From Siphonodentalium dalli (Eukaryota > Mollusca > Scaphopoda > Gadilida > Siphonodentaliidae), in the NCBI GenBank assembly GCA_032622095.1, contig CP136064.1, forward strand, positions 50,908,073-50,972,072: a stretch of 64,000 nucleotides of DNA, given 5' to 3'. The translations under genes and the position numbers were made by a program. Shown piece by piece: positions 55,490-64,000 of the stretch (positions are counted from its first letter, which is position 1; each line of letters opens with the position of its first letter). The notes beneath the pieces were generated by a model, which had not been told where the DNA came from, searched no databases, and was given only the letters and a program-made list of their open reading frames with translations.

Positions 55490-55861
55490 TAAAGGCCCCC
55501 ATAAGGATGAATAATCCGATTGAGCGCCCTTCAATTACTATTTATTTGGATTCGGGGGTACAAAATATTTGATTCGAGTCGAGTAAACAACCTACATGTA
55601 TCAAAGCTCAGAGTTATTAGATATCGATTTTTGACATCTATTATTTTTCACCATCGAGAATTATTAGTGGCCCAGTAAACAGTCGACGAACCGGCGATCT
55701 CGGACCAAATTGCGGATGAAGATGGATAAGTCTACTTCAGGAGGCTTTCTGTTGGTAATAAGGCCAGATTTCGTCGAACAACATGTTGTAAAATAACATG
55801 TTTCTGGCAATTTTATACTATATTTGACAGTGGTTAGCATTATTTTTGGGCAATTAATGAA
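55490..55861 (-). mobile_element. MITE family X, incomplete copy
   Basis: AATCCGATTGAGCGCCCTTC (about 55517) followed by TTACTATTTATTTGGATTCG, TTGATTCGAGTCGAG and AAAGCTCAGAGTTATTAGAT matches the right half of the copy at 18350 in reverse. Then GCAATTTTATACTATATTTG matches its interior. The copy ends against the LINE fragment at 55862. Confidence 0.6.
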
Positions 55862-56160
55862 ATGATTTACTTATCTATTTCGTCAATGAAACGGAGACGA
55901 ATGCTTTTGTAAATAGGACATTTTAAAATAAAATGTTCCTCGGTTTCCGTTTCCAATCCACATGCACTTTCTGCATATTCTCTTGTTTACAGGAATCTTC
56001 GGTTGTTTTATGGCGCCCTTTTTCAATTTCTAGAGTATGATTGCTAATCCGCAATTTTCTGAAGATCTTTCTTACTTCGATATTTTTTACTATGTCCAAA
56101 TATAGCTCTAATCGGTAATCACTTATTATTTCTCTATACATTCTCAATTTGTTCTTACCT
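55862..56160 (-). pseudogene. LINE C-terminal Cys/His tail
   Basis: Reading on the minus strand: IEVRKIFRKLRISNHTLEIE and KGRHK, then (after frameshifts) ICRKC and LETETEEHFILKCPIYKSIR and LRFIDEID. This is the C-terminal tail pattern of endonuclease/RT LINEs: KLR-S-H-L-IE-GR, then C-x2-C...EEHF...CP-Y...R. Frame breaks lie near 56000 and 55965. No RT core is attached. Confidence 0.7.
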
Positions 56161-56312
56161 GATAAGTCAAGGCAGAAACAAATCGAATAATAATTAGTAA
56201 CAGTTAGGTTTGGTTCGGAGTTAAGAAGAAGGGAATCGCAAAAAATATGTTAGGTGCAGGTGTGTAAAGGTTACTGAGTGATATTATGTTGGTTCAGCTG
56301 CATTGATCCAAT

Positions 56313-56681
56313 TTATTTCATCATTGCCGAAACCTTTCGATGATATGATATAGTTTTGAACAGCTGAGTATGAAATAACGTGCGTTTCATTGGTAACGAT
56401 GGTGATCCGCATAGCAGCTCATCAATGTTTACTGCACAAGCACGATTTGGACTAGTTATCAAATGATTTTGAAATGTGTCGCCGTTTAAGTAGCTACAAT
56501 TATTCCGAAATCTACGTAATAAAATGTTGCTTTTTCTGCGACCATTACATTCAAAACGAGGCGGTTTTAGAATTTGATGCATATGATTTGTGAGATTAGA
56601 ACAAGTCTCTATAGATGCACAATATTGGGCTATCTTATCAAGGCTATTCCACATTACCACGATGTGTACGTCGCTTGGCAT
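56313..56681 (-). pseudogene. Possible LINE C-terminal fragment
   Basis: A 122-residue frame contains LLRRFRNNCSYLNGDTFQNH and LITSPNRACA, which resembles the LR-x-x-C-S-L-N-x-x-LF-x-NH-I-x-SP-x-C-x-C motif of another LINE tail type. The expected downstream HFF-x-CP is not seen. Only the motif supports this, and the start ATG has no special context. Confidence 0.4.
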
Positions 56682-56741
56682 TGAGTAAATGTTTTGATAT
56701 TGTTGACCGAATGTAAATATAAGCCTACTTTACATGAATGA

Positions 56742-56861
56742 GTGTTTCTCTCATATGATATTTATGAAACGAGTCTAAGAATTTTCAGTTTTCTCGAGCC
56801 TCCGGCGAGAGAAAACTGAAAATTCGTGACGAGTTTCATAAATATCATATGAGAGAAACAC
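56742..56861. repeat. Hairpin with ~50-bp arms
   Basis: GTGTTTCTCTCATATGATAT from 56742 pairs with ATATCATATGAGAGAAACAC to 56861. The inner arms ATTTTCAGTTTTCTCG and CGAGAGAAAACTGAAAAT also pair around a short GC loop. The flanking phrase GAATTACATATTCTATTTAT follows it and recurs at about 57103. Confidence 0.85.
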
Positions 56862-57375
56862 GAATTACATATTCTATTTATCATATGACACCTATAAATT
56901 GATTATGATGTCCAAAACGCACACAAATCACTAAATAGCTATATGACATCGGCAGCAAAAGGTTAATGTGACGTCACTTCATTGCACCGGAAGCCCAATT
57001 ACACCTGGTGAAGTAGCAGAAATAATATGCACGCGAAGATATAGTGCGCTATTCTGTTCTCAGTTTGTGACATTATATCGTATGTTTATTAGATAAATAC
57101 GAATTACATATTCTATTTATCGTATAACAATGTCCAAAACTATATATTTTAAGATTATAATTGCGAGAATTTCGGCATCGCGTTGATTGACGCGCACGAA
57201 TTTGACCTGCATTTAGTTAAAGATGCGGCTCGGCTCAGGCTGCCATTCAGCCAATCAGAACACACTTTTTGTCAACAAACCAATCAATTTATCGGAAGGT
57301 GATATGAACTAGTAGTTCATATGAAATTGATTTATGACATACTTTCCAAAGTAAATAATGATTGAGTCATATGAT

Positions 57376-57395
57376 AAATATATATATATATATAG

Positions 57396-57451
<56 letters not shown>

Positions 57452-57480
57452 ATATCTATCTATATCTATATATCTATCTA
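57376..57480. repeat. (TA)n and (ATCT)n microsatellite
   Basis: A (TA)n run of about 75 bases passes into an ATCTATCT tract. It is a simple repeat without further structure. Confidence 0.95.
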
Positions 57481-57675
57481 GCTATAATTTAGTCAAAATT
57501 TGCCTCAATTTGTGTTGCAGAGTGAGAGAAAGGCGCCATAGCCAAGTCTGATAAACAAACACTAGCTTATTATAGATTCTTGGACTCATAGTCTTCTTGA
57601 TTTTAGTGTTTTCTTGGGCATCTTGAACAATCATGACAAATCAATCAAACTCAAAGAATCAATATCGATAACCAT

Positions 57676-58020
57676 CACGCAACATTTTACAAACATACGG
57701 ATTCTCGCCAGCTTCTTCAACGTAAATCTTTTCATCCGCCAAAACATTGCAATGGATTGATTACATCTCAAATTATGCGATACCACCGGAACTGCACGAA
57801 CAGAAGCGACCTAAATCAAGCGTGTGCTGTGCTTTTCCAGGCTTTACGATCGCGCGGCTATTCTAATAGATTAGTGCGCCAAGTAAAGTCCGAAACTCTC
57901 AGAGAATTGGAATCGTTAAGCTATGACCCAACATCGACTGAGCCAACAAAAATGCGGCACAATCGGCCGGTGTTGTGCGATGGTTCAGTTTCATTTTGTC
58001 ACCAAAAAAAACCGATGTGA
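57676..58020 (+). pseudogene. Penelope-like or related RT fragment
   Basis: The open frame from 57676 reads HTDSRQLLQRKSFHPPKH, GLITSQIMRYHRNCTN, RSDLNQACAVLFQALRSRGY, then a basic KSETLRELE stretch. The order D-(T/S)-(H/R)-QLLH-x-x-SFHP-x-H...G-I-x-SQ-x-x-R-(F/Y)-x-R-x-C...RGY is one I know from the region after the RT core in Penelope-like elements. It is a fragment without catalytic Asp motifs. Assignment to Penelope rather than another RT family is tentative. Confidence 0.5.
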
Positions 58021-58152
58021 CATCAATACAATGGTATATCTCAATATTGGTAAAAACGTTCACCAGCGAACAAACACGCATATCGTATCAAATACATTAC
58101 GTTGGACAAACAAAAAACGCTCTCACAGTTTAATCATTTTCCAATACCCGCC

Positions 58153-58544
58153 TACCTTACTCGTATTTAAATTCGCGCAGTACTATTTTTCGCTCAGTTT
58201 TTAATTCGCGCACTTTAAATTCGCGCACCTAGCTGAGCGAACTCATAATATTTCCGTGATATTTTCGTATATCTTGGAGCTAATGACAGTTTCTGTTCTT
58301 AGTCATTGCAATGGTTTTGATAGCGGTTGGCCAAATGTAAATATTTGCATACATGTATATGCGTAATTGTCTATTCAACCGTTCATAATATATGTAAAAT
58401 CAGCAACACAACCCTCTTGTATTACCTATGGACTGTAGTTTAGATTAAACTTGGGAGTCGTACTATTTTTCGCTCAGTTTTAAATTCGCCTACCGATGTG
58501 TGCGCGAAAAATAGTACTGCGCGAATTTAAATACGAGTAAGGTA
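58153..58544. mobile_element. 392-bp inverted-repeat MITE, possible TA target
   Basis: TACCTTACTCGTATTTAAAT at 58153 begins an essentially perfect 41-bp inverted end whose partner (AGTACTGCGCGAATTTAAAT to GAGTAAGGTA) ends at 58544. If the outermost TA pair is the target duplication, the element fits the Tc1/mariner pattern, but TA is weak evidence. The interior has extra AAATTCGCGCA repeats. It has no coding capacity. Confidence 0.7.
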
Positions 58545-59103
58545 TACAACTTTACACCGTTGTTTCGAATCATTTCAACTCACCTAACCATGGCATTAAA
58601 TCTCATTTCAGCTATCAGCCAATCGAACAGACACCAATTCTAGCCGACGAAGACCGAACAAATGCAATAGGCCTAGAACGCGAAAATCATTGGATGGGCG
58701 TACTTAAATTTCTTTTGCTTTCCTCTATACTAGTCTACAATCGTAGAAATGTGGAAATCCCATGCATTTTCAGAAAATAACTTTGCACTCTTAAACACTA
58801 AATTGACCGAGTCTATTGACAAACGGGTGATTATTGCCTACAATAAAAATCCCAGTTTGCGCGATATCCTCGTTCGATCGAGACTCATGCAGACCTTGAT
58901 TAACACGCCGTTTAATAATCTTTAGCAATTTCAACATCAGCATCATTATCCTTCGTTTGTGCCCAACACATTATTTCATGTCAATTTCCGACCCAACCTA
59001 ACAAAATTTAGCTAGTTCCAGAGAAATAATTACATAAGAAATCGGATTCCGACCTGTGCCCCTATACTTTTCATAATTATCAAATATCTATATATCTATA
59101 CGC
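58545..59103. other. No recognised gene
   Basis: No supported feature. Confidence 0.4.
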
Positions 59104-59775
59104 GAACACTCATACTGATTCCGTGCCGCCACAACTATGACATACATATCCGAGATTGTGCCCTCTCGTATCAGAATATGTAGCTTTCTTGAAAAGTTCA
59201 CCTGTGTTAACGTTATAATGATTATGTAAATACTTGTATGTCTCTATTAAATCACCGCACAGACGCCTGTACTTTACGGACATTACGTCTGCATGGTTGC
59301 GCCACGCTGCACTTTCTCTGCAGCGATGAAACCAGCCATTCTGTGGATTGTTATATCCAATATAAACGACGTGAATTTTGTCAGAATTAAACTTGAGCTG
59401 CCAAATATTTTACCACTTGTATAGGCGGCATCTATATTTGTTTGTAAATTATCGTTATTTGGGTCTCCAAGAAATTTGTTGTCATCTGCGACAAATTCAC
59501 AAATTCCTTCCACACATTCAGGGAGGCCGGAAATAAATATAACGAACAATATACATGCAGGACCTAGAACACTTACCTGAGGCACACCGCTTGTAACATC
59601 CTTCCAGGCTGAATAAGCAGAATTACACACACCCTTTGATTGCTGTCGTTTAGAAATTCCTTAGTCCAGTCAAGACATTTTACTCCATTGGGTCCGAGTT
59701 TTAGTAAAGTTTCTCACGAGGAACTGAGTCAAAAAGCTTTTCTAAAATCTAAATATATGGTATCGACTGTGGTTG
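59104..59775 (-). pseudogene. LINE reverse transcriptase fragment (internal deletion)
   Basis: From about 59775 downwards on the minus strand: DTIYLDFRKAF (motif A), a GPNGVKCLDWTKEFLNDS-like thumb phrase, KDVTSGVPQVSVLGP (ATG frame 59630-59283), FVADDN in place of FADDT, DNLQTNIDAAYT, then in another frame WQLKFNSDKIHVVYIGY, and directly YRRLCGDLIETYKYLH and DTRGHNLG. The YRR-RGDLIETYK-L end is the C-terminus of a Jockey/CR1-like RT, so the middle is deleted. Frameshifts lie at several points. It is non-functional. Confidence 0.75.
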
Positions 59776-59799
59776 GTGTTCGTCCAATTTGGATTTGAT

Positions 59800-61393
59800 G
59801 TACGGGAGGCGTTTGACTAATTGTATCTTACAACGTTTCTGCCCAAATCATTGCTGACAGTCTGTGAGTAGATTATTTTCTTACATGTGTGCCACCAAAG
59901 AATCGGCAACAAACGAGTCCAGAAATGTACATAATACGAATGTAAGACTTGTATGCAATAGAGTATTGCCATCAGAGGTGTAAGCGAGATTAACACCAAC
60001 GTCAGGAAATGGTGTTTTGTTTTTGCAGTTGTTTCAGCAAATTTTCAAAATTTCTGCTCAGAGAGTTGGGATTAGCAACGATAAAGCAAATATGTCACAT
60101 GCTACGGGATAAGTCCTATAGAAATTAGGCAATTTTCTCTACGACGGAGACGGACCCTTATATGCATGTGTGTTTCTCCTGCATAATCGAAGAAAACTCT
60201 CATTTATGAGCATCATTGAGAAAATATGCAAGTTCACCAGAGTTCACAGGTTATTTCTCACCTCAGCCATTTTATTTCCGGCTTGGACACCGTCTACACC
60301 ATGTGATATCCAATTTGACTCCTGCTGGTGCGATTTTGTGGTTGGCTGACCCTGACGACACAAGTTTTGAAAGTAATGGGACCATCTGTTATTTGTTTCA
60401 GACCGTCTATAGCTGTTCAGTCTTGGTTCACTCAAACTGATCGACTGCATAATATACTTTAGTATATGACTACCACTATAATAGCCTACAAATATATACC
60501 ACTATTGTTTGGCAATATATTCCTAGCTGTCGGAAAACGCTTGTATGATCCTGAACCGCATCAGTATCCTTTGTAATTGTATCAGTATGGTTTGAAATTA
60601 GGTCACCGGAAGTTTCGGAACTATCTGTCAGGTGTGTTCGTGTGAACCGTCAGCGGGTGCGTTCTATTGCCGGAGTGACTTCGAGATCGGCTGCCGCTAG
60701 TTGCAGCCGGAAGTGGGACCTCGAAGTACCGATGACCAGGATATGTAACGTCACGTTTCCACCATAACCTGGTTGCGAGTTCCCGTAATACCGATCAAAT
60801 CCAAAATGGCGGACACCGAATAAATGAAAAAGGCGGACAATGATTGAATGAATGAAAAAAGTTAATGTGTGGTTGATACATGTATATTTTTATCTTTGGG
60901 TTCGATGGTTGTTTTACGAAAACACATATCTATCTAATTTTATGAAACTATTTTCGAAAAGTGGAGTTATAGTAAATTCGATGATTTTGTTTATATTCCT
61001 AGGCCTATAAGGATATATAAACTAATGTTTATTAGTGCTCCTAAAGTAAAAAATATACAGCATTGGTTCTGATCAACAGATAACCCTATATAGTTTATGA
61101 GACCAGACCCTCAAATTCGATTATTAAATTGCAGGGAATTCATGTTGTTTACTGAACGTGAATTGCAGCATTCGTTATGGCTGCAGCCACGGTCATCGTC
61201 ATTCGGGATTCCTCGGATATGGACATGCGCAGAAATATTTCTGATATCTGCAGCCGATCTCGAAGTCCATCAGGACCAACCGCATAGCGCATTATCGTAT
61301 ATTCATGACAAACGGAAGTAACTTTTCGTTTGTCGGTTCGAAAGTTTCGGACGATGGCATGGGATGGAGTAATGAAGTAGTTTTCCCATGAGG
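59800..61393. other. No recognised gene
   Basis: A few short frames (60216-60440, 61097-61321) lack recognisable content. GCTGCAGCC/AGTTGCAGCC phrases near 60695 and 61180 hint at a diverged repeat. Confidence 0.4.
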
Positions 61394-61836
61394 CATGGGA
61401 CGCTTCAACGACGTATCATATAATAAACGCTTTCTCGATACAATGAAGTGATATGGGCCGTGATATCACGTCTCGTTTGCGAGGTCAGATCGCCGCATCA
61501 AACTCGCTTCCTGTGGCAACTCGTTTGACACGGCGATCTGACCTCGTCAACTCCGCGTGATACTACGGCGCATATCGATTCACTGTACCGATGTATATAT
61601 CAAGCATCGTGCACAAAACGCCCCTAATTTAATACATCCTCTTATAAAAATGTTCTCGATTCATCAATGCGTTCCCAAAGAGAATATATCAATGAACAAA
61701 AAGGTGGCATTTTAAAGTTGTAGGTCCATCTCCAGCGCACTCGACAACAACTAGACTTATACGTACGATGCTAATGTGCGGCGAATGAAAAATAACAATA
61801 TATTTTTTCACTGTCGTGCGAATTGGATAGAATCGG

Positions 61837-62336
61837 CATCCAGAACGAATCAGCATTGTTTTCAAGGGATCGAACAAAACTGCTTTTTGCCTATAAAAGA
61901 CAACTAAACAAGATAAATACAATTGACTAACTAAATATGAGATGAAATACTTTATGCCACAATCCATTTGTAGTTTCGCTACAATAAAAGCAACAAGAAA
62001 CTATAATTAAACTAGGACTAAGTGTGCGTTCATACAATCGAGTTTGCACGGTATGTGTTGCAGGCATTTAGTCGCAGAAAACGATATGGTGCCAGAATAT
62101 GAACGGAAACATGCATGGATATAAAATGAAATTGTACCACAGATAACTACTTGAGAAGTAAAATATATGTTGTTCCACCTGTAGCGTCGCTACTGAAATT
62201 TGCCTGTAATTGTAAATAGCCTGAAATTATCTGACAATAATCAATCATACAGGTGTTTGAAGAAAAATGTCAGTAGCACGATTACATGCATGTGGAAGTA
62301 CAGAAATTTTAATTTGACCATAGTTTCTGTCCAGCG
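61837..62336. other. Extra 500 bp present only in repeat B
   Basis: In repeat A the flanks AGAATCGG and GTTGGCAACATG adjoin. In B they are separated by 500 bases without recognisable coding content, inverted ends or target duplication. It is either an insertion in B or a deletion in A. Confidence 0.6.
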
Positions 62337-62402
62337 GGTTGGCAACATGTGTAGATGCCCAAGCGGAAGACGAAGTTTCGATGTGTGGACACAGACCACA
62401 TG

Positions 62403-62600
62403 CAGGGGCCTGTAAAGCGCTCCGCTGTCCGCCCCCTTTTGCGCTGCCCATATACGCCGCTTCTATATACACGCCTGCTTCACGTTAATGGTAGGATAAT
62501 AGGACTATATACCATTAACGTGAAGCAGGCGCGTATATAGACGCGGCGTATATGGGCAGCGCAAAAGGGGGCGGACAGCGGAGCGCGTTACAGGCCCCTG
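62403..62600. repeat. 91-bp-arm GC-rich hairpin, copy B
   Basis: A near-identical copy of 32913-33110, with one visible difference (TATATAGACGCGG here, TATATAGTCGCGG in A). Confidence 0.9.
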
Positions 62601-62759
62601 TGACACAGACTGATGATAAAACATTTCCATGGTGAGATTATACGGGATTTTATACACTATAGGTCAATGTTCTTATTATTTACTAAACAATGGCACATTT
62701 GCTCATTACAATTAATTTCTTTATGTAAAATGCCTTATATTTTGTTCACCTTGTATATA

Positions 62760-63030
62760 TAATTGATTGATTGATTTGGGGTTTAATGTCGCTTTCAGCA
62801 ACTATAAGGCCATATCACGACATGTCCAGTTTTAGCGGTGGAAGAATCCGCAAACATATAAGGCTAATCCAACAGTGATTTCAATGGCTGATAAACCATG
62901 TGTGGCAACTCCACCAGATAACAATTTCGATTTACAAAGTCCATGATGGAAACTTCTGGATTTGAACCATCAACACCAGCGCTGGAGTGCGAGACGGTTT
63001 GGAGTTGTACCCATAACCGACTGAGCCCAT
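62760..63030 (-). mobile_element. tRNA-derived SINE, copy B
   Basis: The same SINE as 33270-33546 at the same place in the repeat, so it predates the duplication. It has lost the first bases of the tRNA-like head (GAGCCCATCG where A has GAGCCACCGAGCACATCG). B box GGTTCAAATCC and the GACATTAAACCCC tail are intact. Confidence 0.7.
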
Positions 63031-63836
63031 CGTGTATATATACAATTATACACAAAAGTAATATACCTTATTCTATCATACACACGATTCAGCAATATAT
63101 AAAGGTTAGGTGTGGGTAGTTGGTTGTGCAACATGCACTATTATCTTCGCAAGCTTTCGACTATAACATAGTCTTCGTTTGGATTATAGAAGCTGTATAA
63201 CGAAAGCAATATAGCTATCAATTCAGTTTATAGATATTTGATATTGAAGCCATACATGTAACACGATTCACAAACTCAGTTAATCTCTAACTTTGTGGCA
63301 TAACCAACTTCTGAGATTAATTAGCTTTCGAACGTTCTGTTGACTTGTTCTTCCAATATCCCGAAGGAATTAGATTTTGACAAAAGCCTCTTCAGAAATG
63401 AGATAGTATCAAAGCACCCCACGTCGATTTATTAACCGCCCGAACAATGACAGCGTCTAGCGCAGTTTAATTGGACAATTTTGAATGGGTCTTCCGAGTA
63501 GACTCTTTGCTATATAGAACTAGATCTTAATTACGAATATGTCAGAATATGCTGCGAGTTCTTATATCTGTCGAGGATATAATGACACCAAATGCTTTCA
63601 ACTGCAAAGAAAACTAGGTCAAGTGACTTTTGCATCTTTCGCTCGACCAGCACCCAGCGCAATATATACTATTAGCCTAAAAAGGTCACTGACAACACCC
63701 CATCCCCTAGTGAGACTTCTACCTTCTACACTGTGCGCACAATGCGCACAGTGAAGGTGGCATTTCCTCTATGCAGTAATTCCGTTGATAATCAAATGGG
63801 GAGTAGAGCTATTTATGTCTACAAAATATATAAGGA

Positions 63837-64000
63837 TTAACCCTTTACCCAACAGAACTGCCCTGTGCCAATGCATTCTCTTAAATATGCGAGTCGACCA
63901 TAGGTCGCCTCGCATATATAAGAGAATGCATTGGCTTAACACATTAAAAATTATAAAATTGTGAAAGAATGTAAGAAAAAATGTTAATTTTTTTTTTTTT
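63837..64000. mobile_element. Two-hairpin TTAA MITE, cut by window end
   Basis: TTAACCCTTTACCCAACAGA at 63837 and the first hairpin are present; the rest lies beyond the window. The last bases are a T run. Confidence 0.85.

Larger units (their letters stand above)
61394..64000. repeat. Dispersed repeat B (direct partner of 32409-35156)
   Basis: The segment follows repeat A in order and orientation, including the foldback (61435-61590), hairpin, SINE, the 71-codon frame beginning MSEYAASS (63539) and the start of the TTAA MITE. It carries 500 bp absent from A (61837-62336), lacks the 654-bp duplication, has lost about 70 bases near 63800, and has a short GCGCACAATGCGCACAGTG duplication. It runs off the window. 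Confidence 0.85.

Noticed and set aside
57376-57480. Origin or regulatory element in the (TA)n tract
   Set aside because: It is a plain microsatellite without additional motifs.

Overview
The window looks like a gene-poor, transposon-rich stretch of an animal nuclear genome, most likely a mollusc or another lophotrochozoan. The reasons are the many decayed non-LTR retrotransposon frames, a tRNA-derived SINE whose 3' end reads GACATTAAACCCC plus (ATCA)n, many short inverted-repeat DNA elements, satellite-like tandem arrays and an AT-rich background with no prokaryotic gene layout. The species call is inference. I found no intact host gene, no rRNA gene, no bona fide tRNA gene and no CRISPR array. 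Almost everything I can name is a mobile element or its remains.

Region by region: 1-1400 holds three copies of a 454-bp tandem unit with a 71-bp-arm hairpin. 2475-2811 is a TTAA-flanked MITE. 5285-5735 is a LINE C-terminal fragment. 10.0-13.8 kb has small hairpins, a ~180-bp satellite and one unplaced coding fragment. 14.4-18.0 kb is a large interrupted palindrome carrying the start of a PIF/Harbinger-like transposase in both arms, with a hAT-type MITE (perfect 8-bp target duplication) and a TTAA-type MITE nested inside. 21.1-22.1 kb is a 130-150-bp tandem array. 24.9-26.3 kb is a 1.4-kb TTA-flanked inverted-repeat element. 26.4-28.5 kb is a second copy of the hAT-type element, again with a perfect 8-bp duplication, itself split by a ~1-kb insertion. 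30.2-32.4 kb is a decayed LINE.

32.4-35.5 kb (repeat A) and 61.4-64.0 kb (repeat B) are two direct copies of one segment. Each carries a 91-bp-arm hairpin, a SINE and a TTAA-flanked two-hairpin MITE. Copy A also contains a 654-bp tandem duplication whose breakpoint lies beside the MITE hairpin.

38.1-46.3 kb is a nested pair. An older minus-strand LINE, with an L1-type ORF1 protein running in the same frame into endonuclease and reverse transcriptase, is split by a younger plus-strand PHD-finger LINE of CR1/L2 type.

47.0-48.8 kb holds remains of a tyrosine-recombinase (DIRS/Ngaro-like) retrotransposon: a reverse transcriptase N-terminal region joined by deletion to a recombinase C-terminus, followed by an SGNH hydrolase domain. 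A 400-bp TTAA MITE interrupts it, and its removal plus one TTAA restores the frame. A gag-like frame with a Cys/His cluster on the same strand (52.2-53.4 kb) may belong to the same element. 49.5-50.8 kb is a cluster of AAGCGC/GCGCTT palindromes. 55.5-59.8 kb contains more LINE, Penelope-like and MITE fragments.

The pieces do not work together as a pathway. They record successive insertions whose nesting gives relative ages: LINE before PHD-LINE, YR element before the 400-bp MITE, the 400-bp MITE before the A/B duplication, and the A/B duplication (by inference) before the 654-bp tandem duplication. All protein-family names come from motif recognition by eye; no search was run.
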